NCBI RefSeq assembly: GCF_900113525.1
Contig: NZ_FOPP01000011.1
Coordinates: 78,208 to 142,207 of the forward strand
DNA length: 64,000 bases
Source of the DNA: Pedobacter insulae
GTDB lineage: Bacteria; Bacteroidota; Bacteroidia; Sphingobacteriales; Sphingobacteriaceae
Direction of reading: 5' to 3'
Positions 1 through 9,062 of this stretch are shown here, one piece after another (the first letter of the stretch is position 1; each line of letters begins with the position of its first letter). The notes below the pieces were generated by a model that had not been told where the DNA came from, searched no databases, and worked only from the letters and a program-made list of their open reading frames with translations. The translations under genes and the position numbers were made by a program.

Positions 1-309
1 TTCTGAGTGGGCGATGCCTTTTCCGGCAGTCATCCAATTTACCTGGCCGGGTTTAATTTCGATGGCAGTGCCAAGGCCGTCCTTATGCATAATGCTCCCT
101 TCGAACAAATAGGTAAGCGTAGATAAACCAATATGTGGATGCGGAGGTATGTCTATGTTTTGATGATCGTTCATTGCTGCGGGGCCCATGTGGTCGATGA
201 AGGAGAAAGGGCCAACCATTCTTTTTTCCCTGAACGGGAGTAACCTGCCAACTAGGAAGTTCCCAATGTTGGTTGGGCGTTCTTCAATGATGAGTTTAAT
301 GTTCGACAT
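1..309 (-). CDS. Pirin family protein (N-terminal part, cut by window edge)
   Basis: This is the first 103 codons of a minus-strand gene that runs off the left edge; it begins MSNIKLIIEERP. The visible part carries the pirin N-terminal cupin signature: PPHPHIGLSTLTYLFEG with the paired histidines, then HKDGLGTAIEIKPG, and near the cut GKGIAHSE, which supplies further metal-binding His and Glu. Pirins are Fe-binding bicupin proteins, and some bacterial members act as quercetin 2,3-dioxygenases. The substrate here cannot be judged. A TATCTTTA element lies 12 nt upstream of the start. The gene is divergent from the SulP transporter. The family call is secure; the function is open. Confidence 0.88.
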   Translation of the reverse strand, partial: MSNIKLIIEERPTNIGNFLVGRLLPFREKRMVGPFSFIDHMGPAAMNDHQNIDIPPHPHIGLSTLTYLFEGSIMHKDGLGTAIEIKPGQVNWMTAGKGIAHSE

Positions 310-321
310 CTGATTTTTTTT

Positions 322-329
322 TAAAGATA
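322..329 (-). promoter_or_regulatory. Candidate -7 element of the pirin gene
   Basis: TATCTTTA on the minus strand, one base from the Bacteroidota -7 consensus TAnnTTTG, 12 nt before the pirin ATG. I saw no clear -33 TTTG. Confidence 0.45.
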
Positions 330-375
330 ATAATTTGCCTAGGAAATATCTTTATCGCACTATTTTCTTTATTTG

Positions 376-383
376 TACATTTG
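376..383 (+). promoter_or_regulatory. -7 promoter element of the SulP gene
   Basis: TACATTTG is an exact match to TAnnTTTG and ends only 6 nt before the ATG at 390. It overlaps the TTG at 381 that would extend the reading frame, so that upstream start is unlikely. The 5' leader would be a few bases at most. Confidence 0.6.
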
Positions 384-389
384 CAATTG

Positions 390-1919
390 ATGATGAAAAG
401 CTATTTAAACCTATTCGATTTTACGCAACGTGTAGATTATAAAAAAGAAGTGCTTGCTGGTTTAACGGTGGCGATGACGATGATTCCAGAGTCGCTTTCA
501 TTTGCTATTCTTGCTGGTTTTCCGCCGTTAACAGGTTTATATGCTGCATTTATAATGGGTTTGGTTACTGCTGTTTTTGGAGGCAGGCCAGGTTTGATTT
601 CTGGTGGGGCAGGGGCAACGGTTATTGTGCTTATTGCGCTCATGAAATCCAATGGTTTAGACTACGTATTTGCCGCAGTTGCGCTGGCAGGCGTTATTCA
701 GATTCTGGTGGGTATTTTTAAGTTCGGAAAGTTTATTCGTTTGGTGCCGCAACCTGTTATGTTCGGGTTTGTAAATGGATTAGCCATCATCATTTTTATG
801 TCGCAGATCAATCAGTTTAAAGTGCAGGGTACAGACACCTGGTTAGCTGGCTCAGCTTTATACATCATGTTAGGTTTGGTTGCCTTAACCATTGCAATCG
901 TAATTGGATTTCCGAAAATTACCAAGGCAGTACCGGCATCTTTAGTGGCTATAGTGGTAGTTTTTGGTTTAGTAGCAGGTTTCGGGATCCATACAAAAAC
1001 TGTGAGTGATATTGCCTCGGTAGCGGGCGGCTTTCCTCCTTTTAACATTCCCAATATTCCTGTCAATTTCGAAACGCTCAAGATTATTTTTCCTTATGCG
1101 CTCATTATGGCCAGTGTAGGGTTAACAGAGGGGCTGCTGACTTTAAATTTGGTAGATGAAATTACGGCGACAAAAGGGAATGGAAACAGAGAATGTATTG
1201 CGCAGGGGAGTGCGAACATTTTAAACGGCTTTTTCTTTGGCATGGGCGGCTGTCCGATGATTGCGCAAACATTGGTTAACCTCTCTTCGGGTTCAAGGGC
1301 TCGTTTATCTGGCATTGTTGCCTCGATAACTATTTTATTGATTGTTTTATTTGGGGCACCTGTTATAGGGCAACTTCCCATGGCCGCACTGGTTGGGGTA
1401 ATGATTATGGTGGCGGTAGGTACTTTTGAATGGGCAAGTTTTAAGGTGATCAACAAAATGCCCAGGCACGACATTTTTGTAGGCGTTTTGGTGGCTGTAA
1501 TCACTGTTTTATTGCATAATCTGGCATTAGCCGTTTTAATTGGCGTCATTATTTCCGCATTGGTATTTGCGTGGGAAAGCGCTAAACGCATTCGGGCAAA
1601 AAAATACGTCGACGAAAATGGAGTGAAGCATTATGAGATTTTTGGTCCGCTATTTTTTGGTTCAGCAGCCACGTTTGCCGAGAAATTTGATGTGTTGAAT
1701 GACCCTGAGCAGGTTATAATCGATTTTAAAGAAAGTAGGATAAATGATATGAGCGCAATTGATGCGGTAAACAAAATTACGGAACGCTATGCAACTGTGC
1801 ATAAAACAGTTCGGCTACGTCATTTAAGCGGCGATTGTAGGACGCTCTTGCAAAATGCAAGTGGGATTATCGAGGTCAATATCATCGAAGATCCCACTTA
1901 CAAAGTAGCTAATCGTTAG
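390..1919 (+). CDS. SulP family anion permease with STAS domain
   Basis: A protein of about 509 residues with the SulP/SLC26 architecture: roughly ten hydrophobic segments, beginning with the family signature region (AGLTVAMTMIPESLSFA) at about residues 25-40, then a short C-terminal STAS domain from about 405. The STAS region contains VIIDFKESRINDMSAIDAV, including the serine position used for phosphorylation in STAS anti-anti-sigma proteins. Members carry sulfate, bicarbonate or dicarboxylates with Na+ or H+; the substrate cannot be read from the sequence. I prefer ATG 390 (or 393) over an in-frame TTG at 381, which lies inside the promoter. The 3' end overlaps convergent fabV by 11 bp. Confidence 0.88.
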   Translation: MMKSYLNLFDFTQRVDYKKEVLAGLTVAMTMIPESLSFAILAGFPPLTGLYAAFIMGLVTAVFGGRPGLISGGAGATVIVLIALMKSNGLDYVFAAVALAGVIQILVGIFKFGKFIRLVPQPVMFGFVNGLAIIIFMSQINQFKVQGTDTWLAGSALYIMLGLVALTIAIVIGFPKITKAVPASLVAIVVVFGLVAGFGIHTKTVSDIASVAGGFPPFNIPNIPVNFETLKIIFPYALIMASVGLTEGLLTLNLVDEITATKGNGNRECIAQGSANILNGFFFGMGGCPMIAQTLVNLSSGSRARLSGIVASITILLIVLFGAPVIGQLPMAALVGVMIMVAVGTFEWASFKVINKMPRHDIFVGVLVAVITVLLHNLALAVLIGVIISALVFAWESAKRIRAKKYVDENGVKHYEIFGPLFFGSAATFAEKFDVLNDPEQVIIDFKESRINDMSAIDAVNKITERYATVHKTVRLRHLSGDCRTLLQNASGIIEVNIIEDPTYKVANR

Positions 1920-3108
1920 CAACTAAACCTGGTATTTCTACCATTTCATTTGCGTCTGCCTGGTAATCAACTCCTGCTACATCAAAGCCAAAAAGATTTA
2001 AGAAGTCCTTTTTATAGCCGGTCAAATCTCCTGCAGCTGGTAAATTTTCGGTCGTCGATTCTTTCCACAAGGTAACGATCCGAGCCTGCACATCATCGCG
2101 CATTTCCCAGTCGTCTATTCTAATACGCCCTTTCTCATCTACCGGAACCGCATCACCGGTGTACAATCTATCCTTGAATAGGCGCTGAATTTGTTCGATA
2201 CAACCTTCATGAATGCCTTCTTCCTTCATTATTTTGTATAATAAAGATATATAGAGGGGAATGACAGGGATTGCTGAACTTGCCTGGGTTACCAATGCTT
2301 TGTTAACAGAAACATATGCTTTTCCGTTTACATCAGCCAATTTATCGGAAATTGTAAAAGCTGTTGCTTCTAAATGATCTTTAGCTCTGCCAATGGTACC
2401 TTTCCTATAAACTGCTTCTGTTACAGCAGGACCTATATAAGAATAAGCAACCGTAGTAAAGCCATCAGCTAACAAATTTTCTGCTTTTAGCGCATCAATC
2501 CACATTTCCCAATCTTCTCCGCCCATAACGGCTACGGTGTTTTCAATTTCTTCTTCGTTGGCCTGCTCTATGCTTACTTCCGATACGATGCCTGTGTGGA
2601 AGTCGACCGTTTTATTGCTGAAATTTTGGCCGATAGGTTTTAAGGTTGAGCGATGCAGCACCCCCGTATTTGGGTTTGTTCTAACCGGAGAGGCTAAGCT
2701 ATAAATCACCAGGTCAATTTGCCCCAGATCAGCCTTAATTAACTCCATTGTTTGTGCTTTTATTTCGTTAGAAAATGCATCTCCATTAATGCTTTTTGCG
2801 TATAATCCTGCTTTGATAGCTTCGGTTTCGAAGGCTGCAGTGTTATACCATCCTGGCGAAGCGGTTTTGCCTTCTTTAGGTGGTTTTTCAAAATAGACGC
2901 CTATTGTAGCAGCACCTGATCCGAAGGCACTTGTAATTCTGGAAGCTAATCCGAAGCCGGTAGAAGATCCGATAACCAATACTTTTTTTGGACCATTGAT
3001 TGGTCCTTTAGATTTAATATAATTAATTTGATTGATAATGTTTTGCTCACAACCTTTAGGATGTGCCGTTAAACATATAAATCCTCGCATTCTAGGTTCA
3101 ATAATCAT
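1909..3108 (-). CDS. fabV: Trans-2-enoyl-ACP/CoA reductase FabV (NADH)
   Basis: A 399-residue protein matching the FabV family along its full length. It starts MIIEPRMRGFICLTAHPKG, a typical FabV N-terminus. It has the NADH-binding GSSTGFG near residue 47, the YSLASPVRT block, and the Tyr-x8-Lys catalytic pair in VYRKGTIGRAK. FabV catalyses the last reduction of fatty acid elongation and replaces FabI in some bacteria; it is known to be insensitive to triclosan. It is monocistronic here and divergent from uvrA. A weak TATTATTG element lies at 3128-3135. Its last 11 bp are shared tail-to-tail with the SulP gene. Confidence 0.95.
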   Translation of the reverse strand: MIIEPRMRGFICLTAHPKGCEQNIINQINYIKSKGPINGPKKVLVIGSSTGFGLASRITSAFGSGAATIGVYFEKPPKEGKTASPGWYNTAAFETEAIKAGLYAKSINGDAFSNEIKAQTMELIKADLGQIDLVIYSLASPVRTNPNTGVLHRSTLKPIGQNFSNKTVDFHTGIVSEVSIEQANEEEIENTVAVMGGEDWEMWIDALKAENLLADGFTTVAYSYIGPAVTEAVYRKGTIGRAKDHLEATAFTISDKLADVNGKAYVSVNKALVTQASSAIPVIPLYISLLYKIMKEEGIHEGCIEQIQRLFKDRLYTGDAVPVDEKGRIRIDDWEMRDDVQARIVTLWKESTTENLPAAGDLTGYKKDFLNLFGFDVAGVDYQADANEMVEIPGLVAND

Positions 3109-3221
3109 AATTCTAAGCTAATAACTCCAATAATAACGCGATTTTATATTCTAAGCGTTTTGTTTGTCAAAACTATTCTTAATTTCTCTCCATTCCAAAT
3201 ATTTCGTGGTTTTGTTGGCGC

Positions 3222-3253
3222 TTTGACAAAGTGGTAGAATTTCTGTATTTTTG
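3222..3253 (+). promoter_or_regulatory. Promoter of uvrA
   Basis: TTTG at 3222-3225, a 20-bp spacer, then TATTTTTG at 3246-3253. Both elements and the spacing fit the primary sigma consensus of Bacteroidota. The -7 lies inside the in-frame upstream extension of uvrA, which argues for the start at 3288. No SOS-type operator was recognised. Confidence 0.72.
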
Positions 3254-3287
3254 CAGGCTGTTTTTTAATGCAGTTACCTATAAATTT

Positions 3288-6131
3288 ATGAGCAAAAAGA
3301 ATATAGACCTAGGCGAGCAAAAAGATGTGGAAGTGTATGGTGCTAGGGTGCATAATCTTAAAAATATCGACGTTAGTTTTCCCCGAAATCAGCTGGTAGT
3401 GATTACCGGTTTAAGTGGAAGCGGAAAATCATCCCTGGCTTTTGATACGATTTATGCAGAGGGGCAGCGGCGCTATATGGAAACTTTTAGCGCTTATTCC
3501 CGTCAGTTTATGGGCGGAATGGAACGCCCCGATGTGGATAAAGTTTCGGGCCTTAGTCCGGTTATTGCCATAGAACAAAAAACAACGAGTAAAAACCCGC
3601 GTTCAACTGTGGGTACGATTACCGAGATATACGATTTTATGCGTTTGCTCTATGCACGTGTTGCGGATGCTTTCTCTTACAATACCGGTGAGAAGATGGA
3701 GCGCATGAGCGAGGATCAAATCTTAAAAAATATCTACAAAAAGTTCGATACCATGCCCGTAAATATTTTAGCGCCCGTTGTAAAAGGGCGTAAGGGACAT
3801 TACCGGGAGCTTTTTGAACAAATTCGGAAGCAAGGCTATGTAAAGGTTCGCATTGATGGGGAAATTCAAGACCTAACGGCTAAAATGCAAGTAGACCGCT
3901 ACAAAATACATGATATTGAGATTGTGGTTGATCGTTTGATTATTGACGAAAAGGATCATAAAAGGTTGTTGGATAGTATTCAAACGGCTATGCGATTGGG
4001 AAAGGGCGTTATTAAGATTAGCGACAAAGAAAATAACGTAGCGCATTTCAGTAAGTTTTTAATGTGCCCCACTACCGGCATTTCTTATGATGAGCCACAG
4101 CCAAATAGCTTTTCTTTTAATTCACCCTACGGTGCATGTGAGCGTTGCGATGGCCTGGGGTACATTTTTGTAGTCGACAAGGAATCGGTAATGCCCAATA
4201 TGAAGCTGAGCATTTTAAACGGCGGCATAGCGCCACTGGGCGAGTACCGCGATGTTTGGATGTTTCAGGTTTTGAAAGCTCTCGGAAAAAAGTACAACTT
4301 TTCACTTTCTACACCATTGGAAAAGTTAGGTGATGAAAACATCGATATTATTTTAAATGGAACACACGAACTATTAAGTGTGGCGGTTGAGTATAATAAG
4401 TGGAATGTACAGAATTATCAGGTTACGTTCGACGGGATTATCAAACTCTTGGAAGAGCAACAAGAGAAAAGGGGAGATACCGCTCCTGATGACATGGATA
4501 CATTTAGAAAGTTGAAAACTTGTCCCGAATGTAGTGGTGCGCGTTTAAAGAAAGAGAGTTTACATTTTAAGGTAGATGGGAAGAATATTTTCCAGTTGGC
4601 CGAAATGGATATTAACGGACTAAAAGCATGGTTTGTTGACCTGGAGGAGAGATTAAATGATCGTCAGAATATTATTGCCAAAGAAATTTTGAAAGAGATC
4701 AGGGCCAGGATTGGATTTTTAACGGATGTGGGGCTTACCTATTTATCATTAGACAGAACGGCGAGAACACTTTCGGGCGGGGAAGCTCAACGGATTCGAC
4801 TGGCTACTCAAATTGGTTCGCAGTTGATGAATGTGATGTACATATTGGACGAGCCCAGTATTGGTTTACATCAGCGAGACAATGAGCGACTGATCGGTGC
4901 TTTAAAAAACTTGCGCGACTTAGGCAATACCGTTCTTGTGGTAGAGCATGATAAGGATATGATTTTGGAAGCCGATCATGTGATTGACATTGGTCCCGCC
5001 GCAGGTGTGCATGGCGGAGAAGTGGTAGCGCAGGGAACGCCTGCAGAAATTTTAAAATCTGGAACGCTTACAGCGGCCTATTTAAATGGCAAAAAAGGAA
5101 TTGAGGTGCCAAAGAAACGCAGAAAGGGTAATGGACATAAGTTATCGATCATTAAGGCAACGGGGCATAATCTGAAAGATGTTTCTGTGGATTTTCCATT
5201 GGGCAAGTTTATTGCCGTAACCGGTGTTTCTGGGAGTGGCAAGTCGAGTTTGATTACCGAAACTTTATATCCGATTTTGAACCATCACTTTTTCAGGGCC
5301 AAAAAACATCCATTGCCTTACGAGAAAATTGTGGGATTGAAAGAAATTGATAAGGTGATCGAGATTGATCAGGCGCCTATTGGGCGTACACCTCGCTCAA
5401 ATCCTTCAACCTATACCGGTGTATTTTCAGACATTCGTAACCTATTTGTATTATTGCCTGAGGCAAAAATTCGTGGTTATAAGCCTGGTCGTTTTTCTTT
5501 TAACGTGAAAGGTGGTCGCTGCGAAACTTGTCAGGGTGCCGGAATGAAGGTTATTGAGATGAACTTTTTGCCCGATGTGGCCGTTCCTTGCGAAGAATGT
5601 GGGGGCAGACGTTATAATCGTGAAACCTTAGAAGTTCGCTATCGCGGGAAATCCATCAGCGATATATTAGACATGAGCATCGAGGAGGCCTGTGTCTTTT
5701 TTGAGCATATGCCTGCCATTTACCGGAAGATCAAAACTTTAAATGATGTAGGTTTAGGCTATATCAGGCTGGGGCAATCTTCTACCACCTTATCTGGGGG
5801 TGAAGCTCAGCGGGTTAAGTTGGCGACCGAGCTTTCGAAAAAAGACACCGGCAAAACTTTTTATATTTTAGATGAACCCACCACAGGTTTGCACTTCGAA
5901 GATATCAATGTTCTTTTAGGCGTGTTAAATGAGCTCGTTGAAAAGGGAAATACCGTATTGGTGATTGAACATAATTTAGACGTGGTAAAAGTGGCCGATT
6001 GGGTGATAGACTTGGGTGAAGAAGGCGGTATTGGAGGTGGAAGGATTATATTTGAAGGCACACCAGAAGGCCTGATCCAAAATCCGATCAGTTTAACGGG
6101 CAAGTTCTTGAAAAAAGAAATGGAGGGTTAA
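3288..6131 (+). CDS. uvrA: Excinuclease ABC subunit A
   Basis: A 947-residue UvrA, the damage-recognition ATPase of nucleotide excision repair, which loads UvrB. Two ABC modules are visible. Walker A GLSGSGKSS is near residue 41 and LSGGEAQR near 494. The second Walker A (GVSGSGKSS) is near 645 and a second LSGGEAQR near 834. Zinc-module cysteines occur as CERC (about 283), CPEC (about 411), and CETC (about 744) with CEEC (about 767). In the first module the partner of CERC reads CPTT, so one expected cysteine is missing. The frame could begin 57 nt earlier, but the promoter lies in that stretch. It ends 9 bp from the convergent polyketide synthase gene. Confidence 0.96.
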   Translation: MSKKNIDLGEQKDVEVYGARVHNLKNIDVSFPRNQLVVITGLSGSGKSSLAFDTIYAEGQRRYMETFSAYSRQFMGGMERPDVDKVSGLSPVIAIEQKTTSKNPRSTVGTITEIYDFMRLLYARVADAFSYNTGEKMERMSEDQILKNIYKKFDTMPVNILAPVVKGRKGHYRELFEQIRKQGYVKVRIDGEIQDLTAKMQVDRYKIHDIEIVVDRLIIDEKDHKRLLDSIQTAMRLGKGVIKISDKENNVAHFSKFLMCPTTGISYDEPQPNSFSFNSPYGACERCDGLGYIFVVDKESVMPNMKLSILNGGIAPLGEYRDVWMFQVLKALGKKYNFSLSTPLEKLGDENIDIILNGTHELLSVAVEYNKWNVQNYQVTFDGIIKLLEEQQEKRGDTAPDDMDTFRKLKTCPECSGARLKKESLHFKVDGKNIFQLAEMDINGLKAWFVDLEERLNDRQNIIAKEILKEIRARIGFLTDVGLTYLSLDRTARTLSGGEAQRIRLATQIGSQLMNVMYILDEPSIGLHQRDNERLIGALKNLRDLGNTVLVVEHDKDMILEADHVIDIGPAAGVHGGEVVAQGTPAEILKSGTLTAAYLNGKKGIEVPKKRRKGNGHKLSIIKATGHNLKDVSVDFPLGKFIAVTGVSGSGKSSLITETLYPILNHHFFRAKKHPLPYEKIVGLKEIDKVIEIDQAPIGRTPRSNPSTYTGVFSDIRNLFVLLPEAKIRGYKPGRFSFNVKGGRCETCQGAGMKVIEMNFLPDVAVPCEECGGRRYNRETLEVRYRGKSISDILDMSIEEACVFFEHMPAIYRKIKTLNDVGLGYIRLGQSSTTLSGGEAQRVKLATELSKKDTGKTFYILDEPTTGLHFEDINVLLGVLNELVEKGNTVLVIEHNLDVVKVADWVIDLGEEGGIGGGRIIFEGTPEGLIQNPISLTGKFLKKEMEG

Positions 6132-6140
6132 ATACCCTCT

Positions 6141-7193
6141 TTACCATTGAATTAACATTCGCTGGGCAGAAAAGCCCGGGCCGAAGCTTAACATCAAACC
6201 TGTTTCTCCTGCCTTATGCTGGCCATCTATAAATCTTTCCAGTACATATAATATGGTGGCGCTAGACATGTTGCCGTAGAGTCTTAAAACCTCTTTGGTG
6301 TCATCCATATTTTTCCCTAGCACTTTAAATAGCCCTTCCACCAGGTGTACAATCTTTTTCCCTCCGGGGTGAAAGATCAAGTGGTCGATCTCTTTAATGG
6401 ATAAATTATTTTTAGCTAGAAAGGGATGGATAATCCCTTCGAAATGCTGGGCTATTACCTCAGGTACTGCGGGGTCTAGCACCATCTGTAAGCCGGTGTT
6501 ACGCAAACTAAAGCCCATCATTTGTGTGTTGTCAAAAAAGTGGTACATTTCTTCGGCGATGATTTTGGGTCCTTCATCGTTTTCATGAGAGCTCATTAAT
6601 ACACAGGCTGTTCCATCTCCAAAAATTGCGGCACTTACAATGTTGGCCATCGAGTAATCGTTAAGCTGGAATGTAGCTGTAGGCGATTCAACTGCTATCA
6701 CTGCCGCTCGTTTTCCGGGGTTCGACTGTAAGAAATTCTTTGCATAGATCATGCCCGAAACCCCTGCCGCACAGCCCATTTCGGTAACGGGTAACCTTAC
6801 AATGTCCTGTCTCAGTTTTAGTTCATTAATGAGGTAGGCATCTAGCGAAGGGATCATTATTCCGGTGCAACTCACTGTAATGATATAATCTAAATCCTGC
6901 GGCTCCCAATTTGCTTTTGCTAGCGCGGTACTTAAACATTCAGTAGCATATTTAATTCCTTCTTTGATGTAAATGTTGTTTCGCTCTTCAAAGCTCAGGT
7001 TACTGAAAACCTCTTCTGGTGCTAAAAAAGAATAGCGTCTATCAACCTCTGCACCCTCCATAATTTTTAAGGCTTTTCTAATAAATCTTTCTTCTTGTCC
7101 TTGTAACCAAGCCTCGAAAAATGGAATAATATCAGACGTAGGTCTCGAATATTTTGGTAGTACTTTGGAAACTGTTTTAATGCTTACGCTCAT
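6141..7193 (-). CDS. Type III polyketide synthase (chalcone/stilbene synthase fold)
   Basis: A 350-residue thiolase-fold enzyme with the type III PKS catalytic triad: Cys in TEMGCAAGVSG (near 140), His in LIFHPGGKK (near 273) and Asn in LYGNMSSAT (near 306). Such enzymes use acyl-CoA starters and malonyl-CoA without an acyl carrier protein; bacterial members often make alkylpyrones or alkylresorcinols. The start MSVSIKTV at 7193 overlaps the stop of the methyltransferase gene as ATGA, so it is preferred over the longer frame to 7235. It is the last gene of a three-gene cassette whose content matches the srsABC type of phenolic-lipid pathway. The product is inferred only. Confidence 0.9.
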   Translation of the reverse strand: MSVSIKTVSKVLPKYSRPTSDIIPFFEAWLQGQEERFIRKALKIMEGAEVDRRYSFLAPEEVFSNLSFEERNNIYIKEGIKYATECLSTALAKANWEPQDLDYIITVSCTGIMIPSLDAYLINELKLRQDIVRLPVTEMGCAAGVSGMIYAKNFLQSNPGKRAAVIAVESPTATFQLNDYSMANIVSAAIFGDGTACVLMSSHENDEGPKIIAEEMYHFFDNTQMMGFSLRNTGLQMVLDPAVPEVIAQHFEGIIHPFLAKNNLSIKEIDHLIFHPGGKKIVHLVEGLFKVLGKNMDDTKEVLRLYGNMSSATILYVLERFIDGQHKAGETGLMLSFGPGFSAQRMLIQW

Positions 7194-7900
7194 GCTGTTT
7201 GAATAATCCACTGGTAACGGAATGCCCATTTCCATTTGATAGAAAAGGACTTTAATTTTAGGGTATGGGAATACCTTCTTAGGTCGTCTTTTTTAAAACC
7301 TCTAAGTATGGATATCAGGCCATCTTCTCTCGACATATCATTTAGCTTAAAAGAAAAGCATAGGGCCTTAAATAAGTAGTAGGCTATAGCGCTTCGTTGT
7401 AAATCGTTAATTACTATACCAACCTTTGTGAGCGGTAAAATGTTTGCTAAAAGGCTCGTTATTTCTTCATCTTTAAAATGATGCAGTGTTAAGGTGCATA
7501 GTACGATATCGTACGCTTCGGTTTGCTTATCAAATATGTCGGCACACTTGTAGCGGATGTTAGGGTAGTTGACCGAAAGCTTTTGCGCATGCTGGATGGT
7601 GAAGCTATTAGCATCGATACCGGTGAGCAAAAAATTTAACTTGTGCTTTTTTGCATATTCTGCTAATGTTCTTAACATATCGCCGTTGCCACAGCCAATG
7701 TCGACTATGCTGATGCTTGCTTGCGATTGATGCTTTTTAAGTAGTGATTTTACCCCTTCGAGGGTGATTTTATTGCCGCCTAGTAGTTGATTTATTTTGG
7801 CAATCTTATCTAAGGCATCTCTTAGTATGTCGCCCTCCATCTCGAAGTTGTCCATTAGCTCGGGCAAGTTACTTCTATGCGTTGTATCTATTCCCATCAT
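7190..7900 (-). CDS. SAM-dependent methyltransferase of the type III PKS cassette
   Basis: A 236-residue class I methyltransferase. The SAM-binding motif I VDIGCGNGDM lies near residue 66, followed by an acidic motif II (LTGIDANSF), and LCTLTLHHFKDEE at the motif IV/post-motif position. The N-terminal 55 residues are helical and probably form the substrate lid. It overlaps the upstream flavoprotein gene by 26 bp and the downstream PKS gene by 4 bp, which indicates translational coupling. By analogy with SrsB or BpsB it could O-methylate a polyketide hydroxyl or acid, but the acceptor atom is not decidable from sequence. The two leading ATG codons (7900, 7897) are both possible starts. Confidence 0.85.
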   Translation of the reverse strand: MMGIDTTHRSNLPELMDNFEMEGDILRDALDKIAKINQLLGGNKITLEGVKSLLKKHQSQASISIVDIGCGNGDMLRTLAEYAKKHKLNFLLTGIDANSFTIQHAQKLSVNYPNIRYKCADIFDKQTEAYDIVLCTLTLHHFKDEEITSLLANILPLTKVGIVINDLQRSAIAYYLFKALCFSFKLNDMSREDGLISILRGFKKDDLRRYSHTLKLKSFSIKWKWAFRYQWIIQTA

Positions 7901-9023
7901 TTACAATTGGTTTTCCGTGTGTTTTCTCTATAATTTTATTGAGTAGATAGGGCGATTTTGCCAAGCCGCTAATTAATAAACTGGAGAGCTTTTCTTTTCT
8001 TAGCAGGGAAGCTAATAGGCGACCCATTTTTATCCGGGACCTAAATTCGACATTCCAATTTAGGGTGTACAGGTGCTCCAGTTCCTCACGGGAGTTGATT
8101 TCTCCAAGTTTAAGCTTTACCAGTAACGTTGAAGCAATTTTTGCACTATGCATCGCCATTGCCATCCCGTTACCACACAGTGGGTGGATAAGTCCGGCCG
8201 TATCTCCAATCATCAATATATGATTTTCTACCGCCTTTTTTTCGCCGAAGTATAGCTGACTGATCACCAGCGGTTCATCAAATAAGGGGGTACTTTCTTT
8301 AAATACAGCCTCCAGGTGTTTATTTTGGTACAGCACCTTTTCCTCGTAGTTTTGAATATGCTTATACTTTTTGAAAGAGTTATAGTCTGCCAAATAGCAA
8401 ATATTTATGATGTCGTTTTCGACCTTTGAAACCCCGCAGTATCCGCCTTTGAAGTTATGTACGGCTACCAGTTCATTCGGGAAGTTACCACGGTAATGCC
8501 CCTTCACCGCTAAAAATGGCGAAGCTTGCTGAATAAATGACCGGCTTAATTTAATGTCGATGGCTGAGCGCTTACCATAAGCGCCGATGATTTGGTTGGC
8601 GCTGATTTCTTTCCCGCTATGCATTGTCACAAAGAACTTATCGTCCTTAAACTCGATATTTGTTACCCGGTCTTTGATGACGGGGACGCATCGTTTAATT
8701 AATTGCTTGTAAAGAAAGTGATCTAGCTCAAATCTGCTAATGCCAAAACCACCAAGCGGTAAATTTGTTGCAATACTGGTGTTGGAGCGCGTTGTGAGCT
8801 GAAATTGATGAATTGGATTAGGCTTAAGGACTGTGATGTCAAGATTGAGCCAATTTAAGTAAGGTAGCACTTCATTCGAGATGTATTCACCGCAAACCTT
8901 GTGTTGAGGAAATTCATTTTTTTCTATCAAGGTTACGCTGAGCCCGACTTGCTGCAAATGAAGTGCCGCAGTTAAGCCCGCTAGTCCGCCTCCAATAATT
9001 AAAATATCTAACGCTTCCTTCAT
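7875..9023 (-). CDS. FAD-dependent oxidoreductase (geranylgeranyl reductase/hydroxylase type) of the PKS cassette
   Basis: A 382-residue flavoprotein. It has the N-terminal Rossmann GGGLAGLTAA near residue 11, a CGEYIS block near 44 typical of the geranylgeranyl-reductase/halogenase branch, and the second FAD motif GDTAGLIHPLCGNGMAMA near 280. Relatives either reduce isoprenoid chains or hydroxylate aromatic rings. Position first in a cassette with methyltransferase and type III PKS suggests it modifies the polyketide ring or side chain, as SrsC does in Streptomyces, but the sequence cannot separate reductase from hydroxylase. It is divergent from nnr across only 39 bp, which contain the inverted repeat GTTAA...TTAAC. 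Confidence 0.82.
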   Translation of the reverse strand: MKEALDILIIGGGLAGLTAALHLQQVGLSVTLIEKNEFPQHKVCGEYISNEVLPYLNWLNLDITVLKPNPIHQFQLTTRSNTSIATNLPLGGFGISRFELDHFLYKQLIKRCVPVIKDRVTNIEFKDDKFFVTMHSGKEISANQIIGAYGKRSAIDIKLSRSFIQQASPFLAVKGHYRGNFPNELVAVHNFKGGYCGVSKVENDIINICYLADYNSFKKYKHIQNYEEKVLYQNKHLEAVFKESTPLFDEPLVISQLYFGEKKAVENHILMIGDTAGLIHPLCGNGMAMAMHSAKIASTLLVKLKLGEINSREELEHLYTLNWNVEFRSRIKMGRLLASLLRKEKLSSLLISGLAKSPYLLNKIIEKTHGKPIVNDGNRYNA

Positions 9024-9032
9024 AGGGATAGT

Positions 9033-9051
9033 AAGTTAATCAATTTTATTA
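9033..9051. promoter_or_regulatory. Inverted repeat in the short divergent PKS-cassette/nnr intergenic region
   Basis: GTTAA and TTAAC, separated by 9 bp, lie at the centre of the 39-bp gap between two divergent starts. Near-consensus -7 elements flank it: TAACTTAG towards nnr and TAAAATTG towards the flavoprotein. It may be a shared operator or simply AT-rich promoter DNA. Confidence 0.3.
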
Positions 9052-9062
9052 ACTTAGGTGAC

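Noticed and set aside
1094..1591. 165-codon minus-strand frame inside the SulP gene
   Set aside because: It lies wholly within the transporter's frame on the other strand; its protein has no recognisable motif and is explained as an antisense shadow.
3231..3287. Upstream extension of UvrA by 19 residues
   Set aside because: The promoter lies within this stretch, and the added residues have no family counterpart.
6141..9023. Cassette as a flexirubin or aryl-polyene cluster
   Set aside because: There is no type II ketosynthase, acyl carrier protein or Dar-type gene set; only a type III PKS is present.
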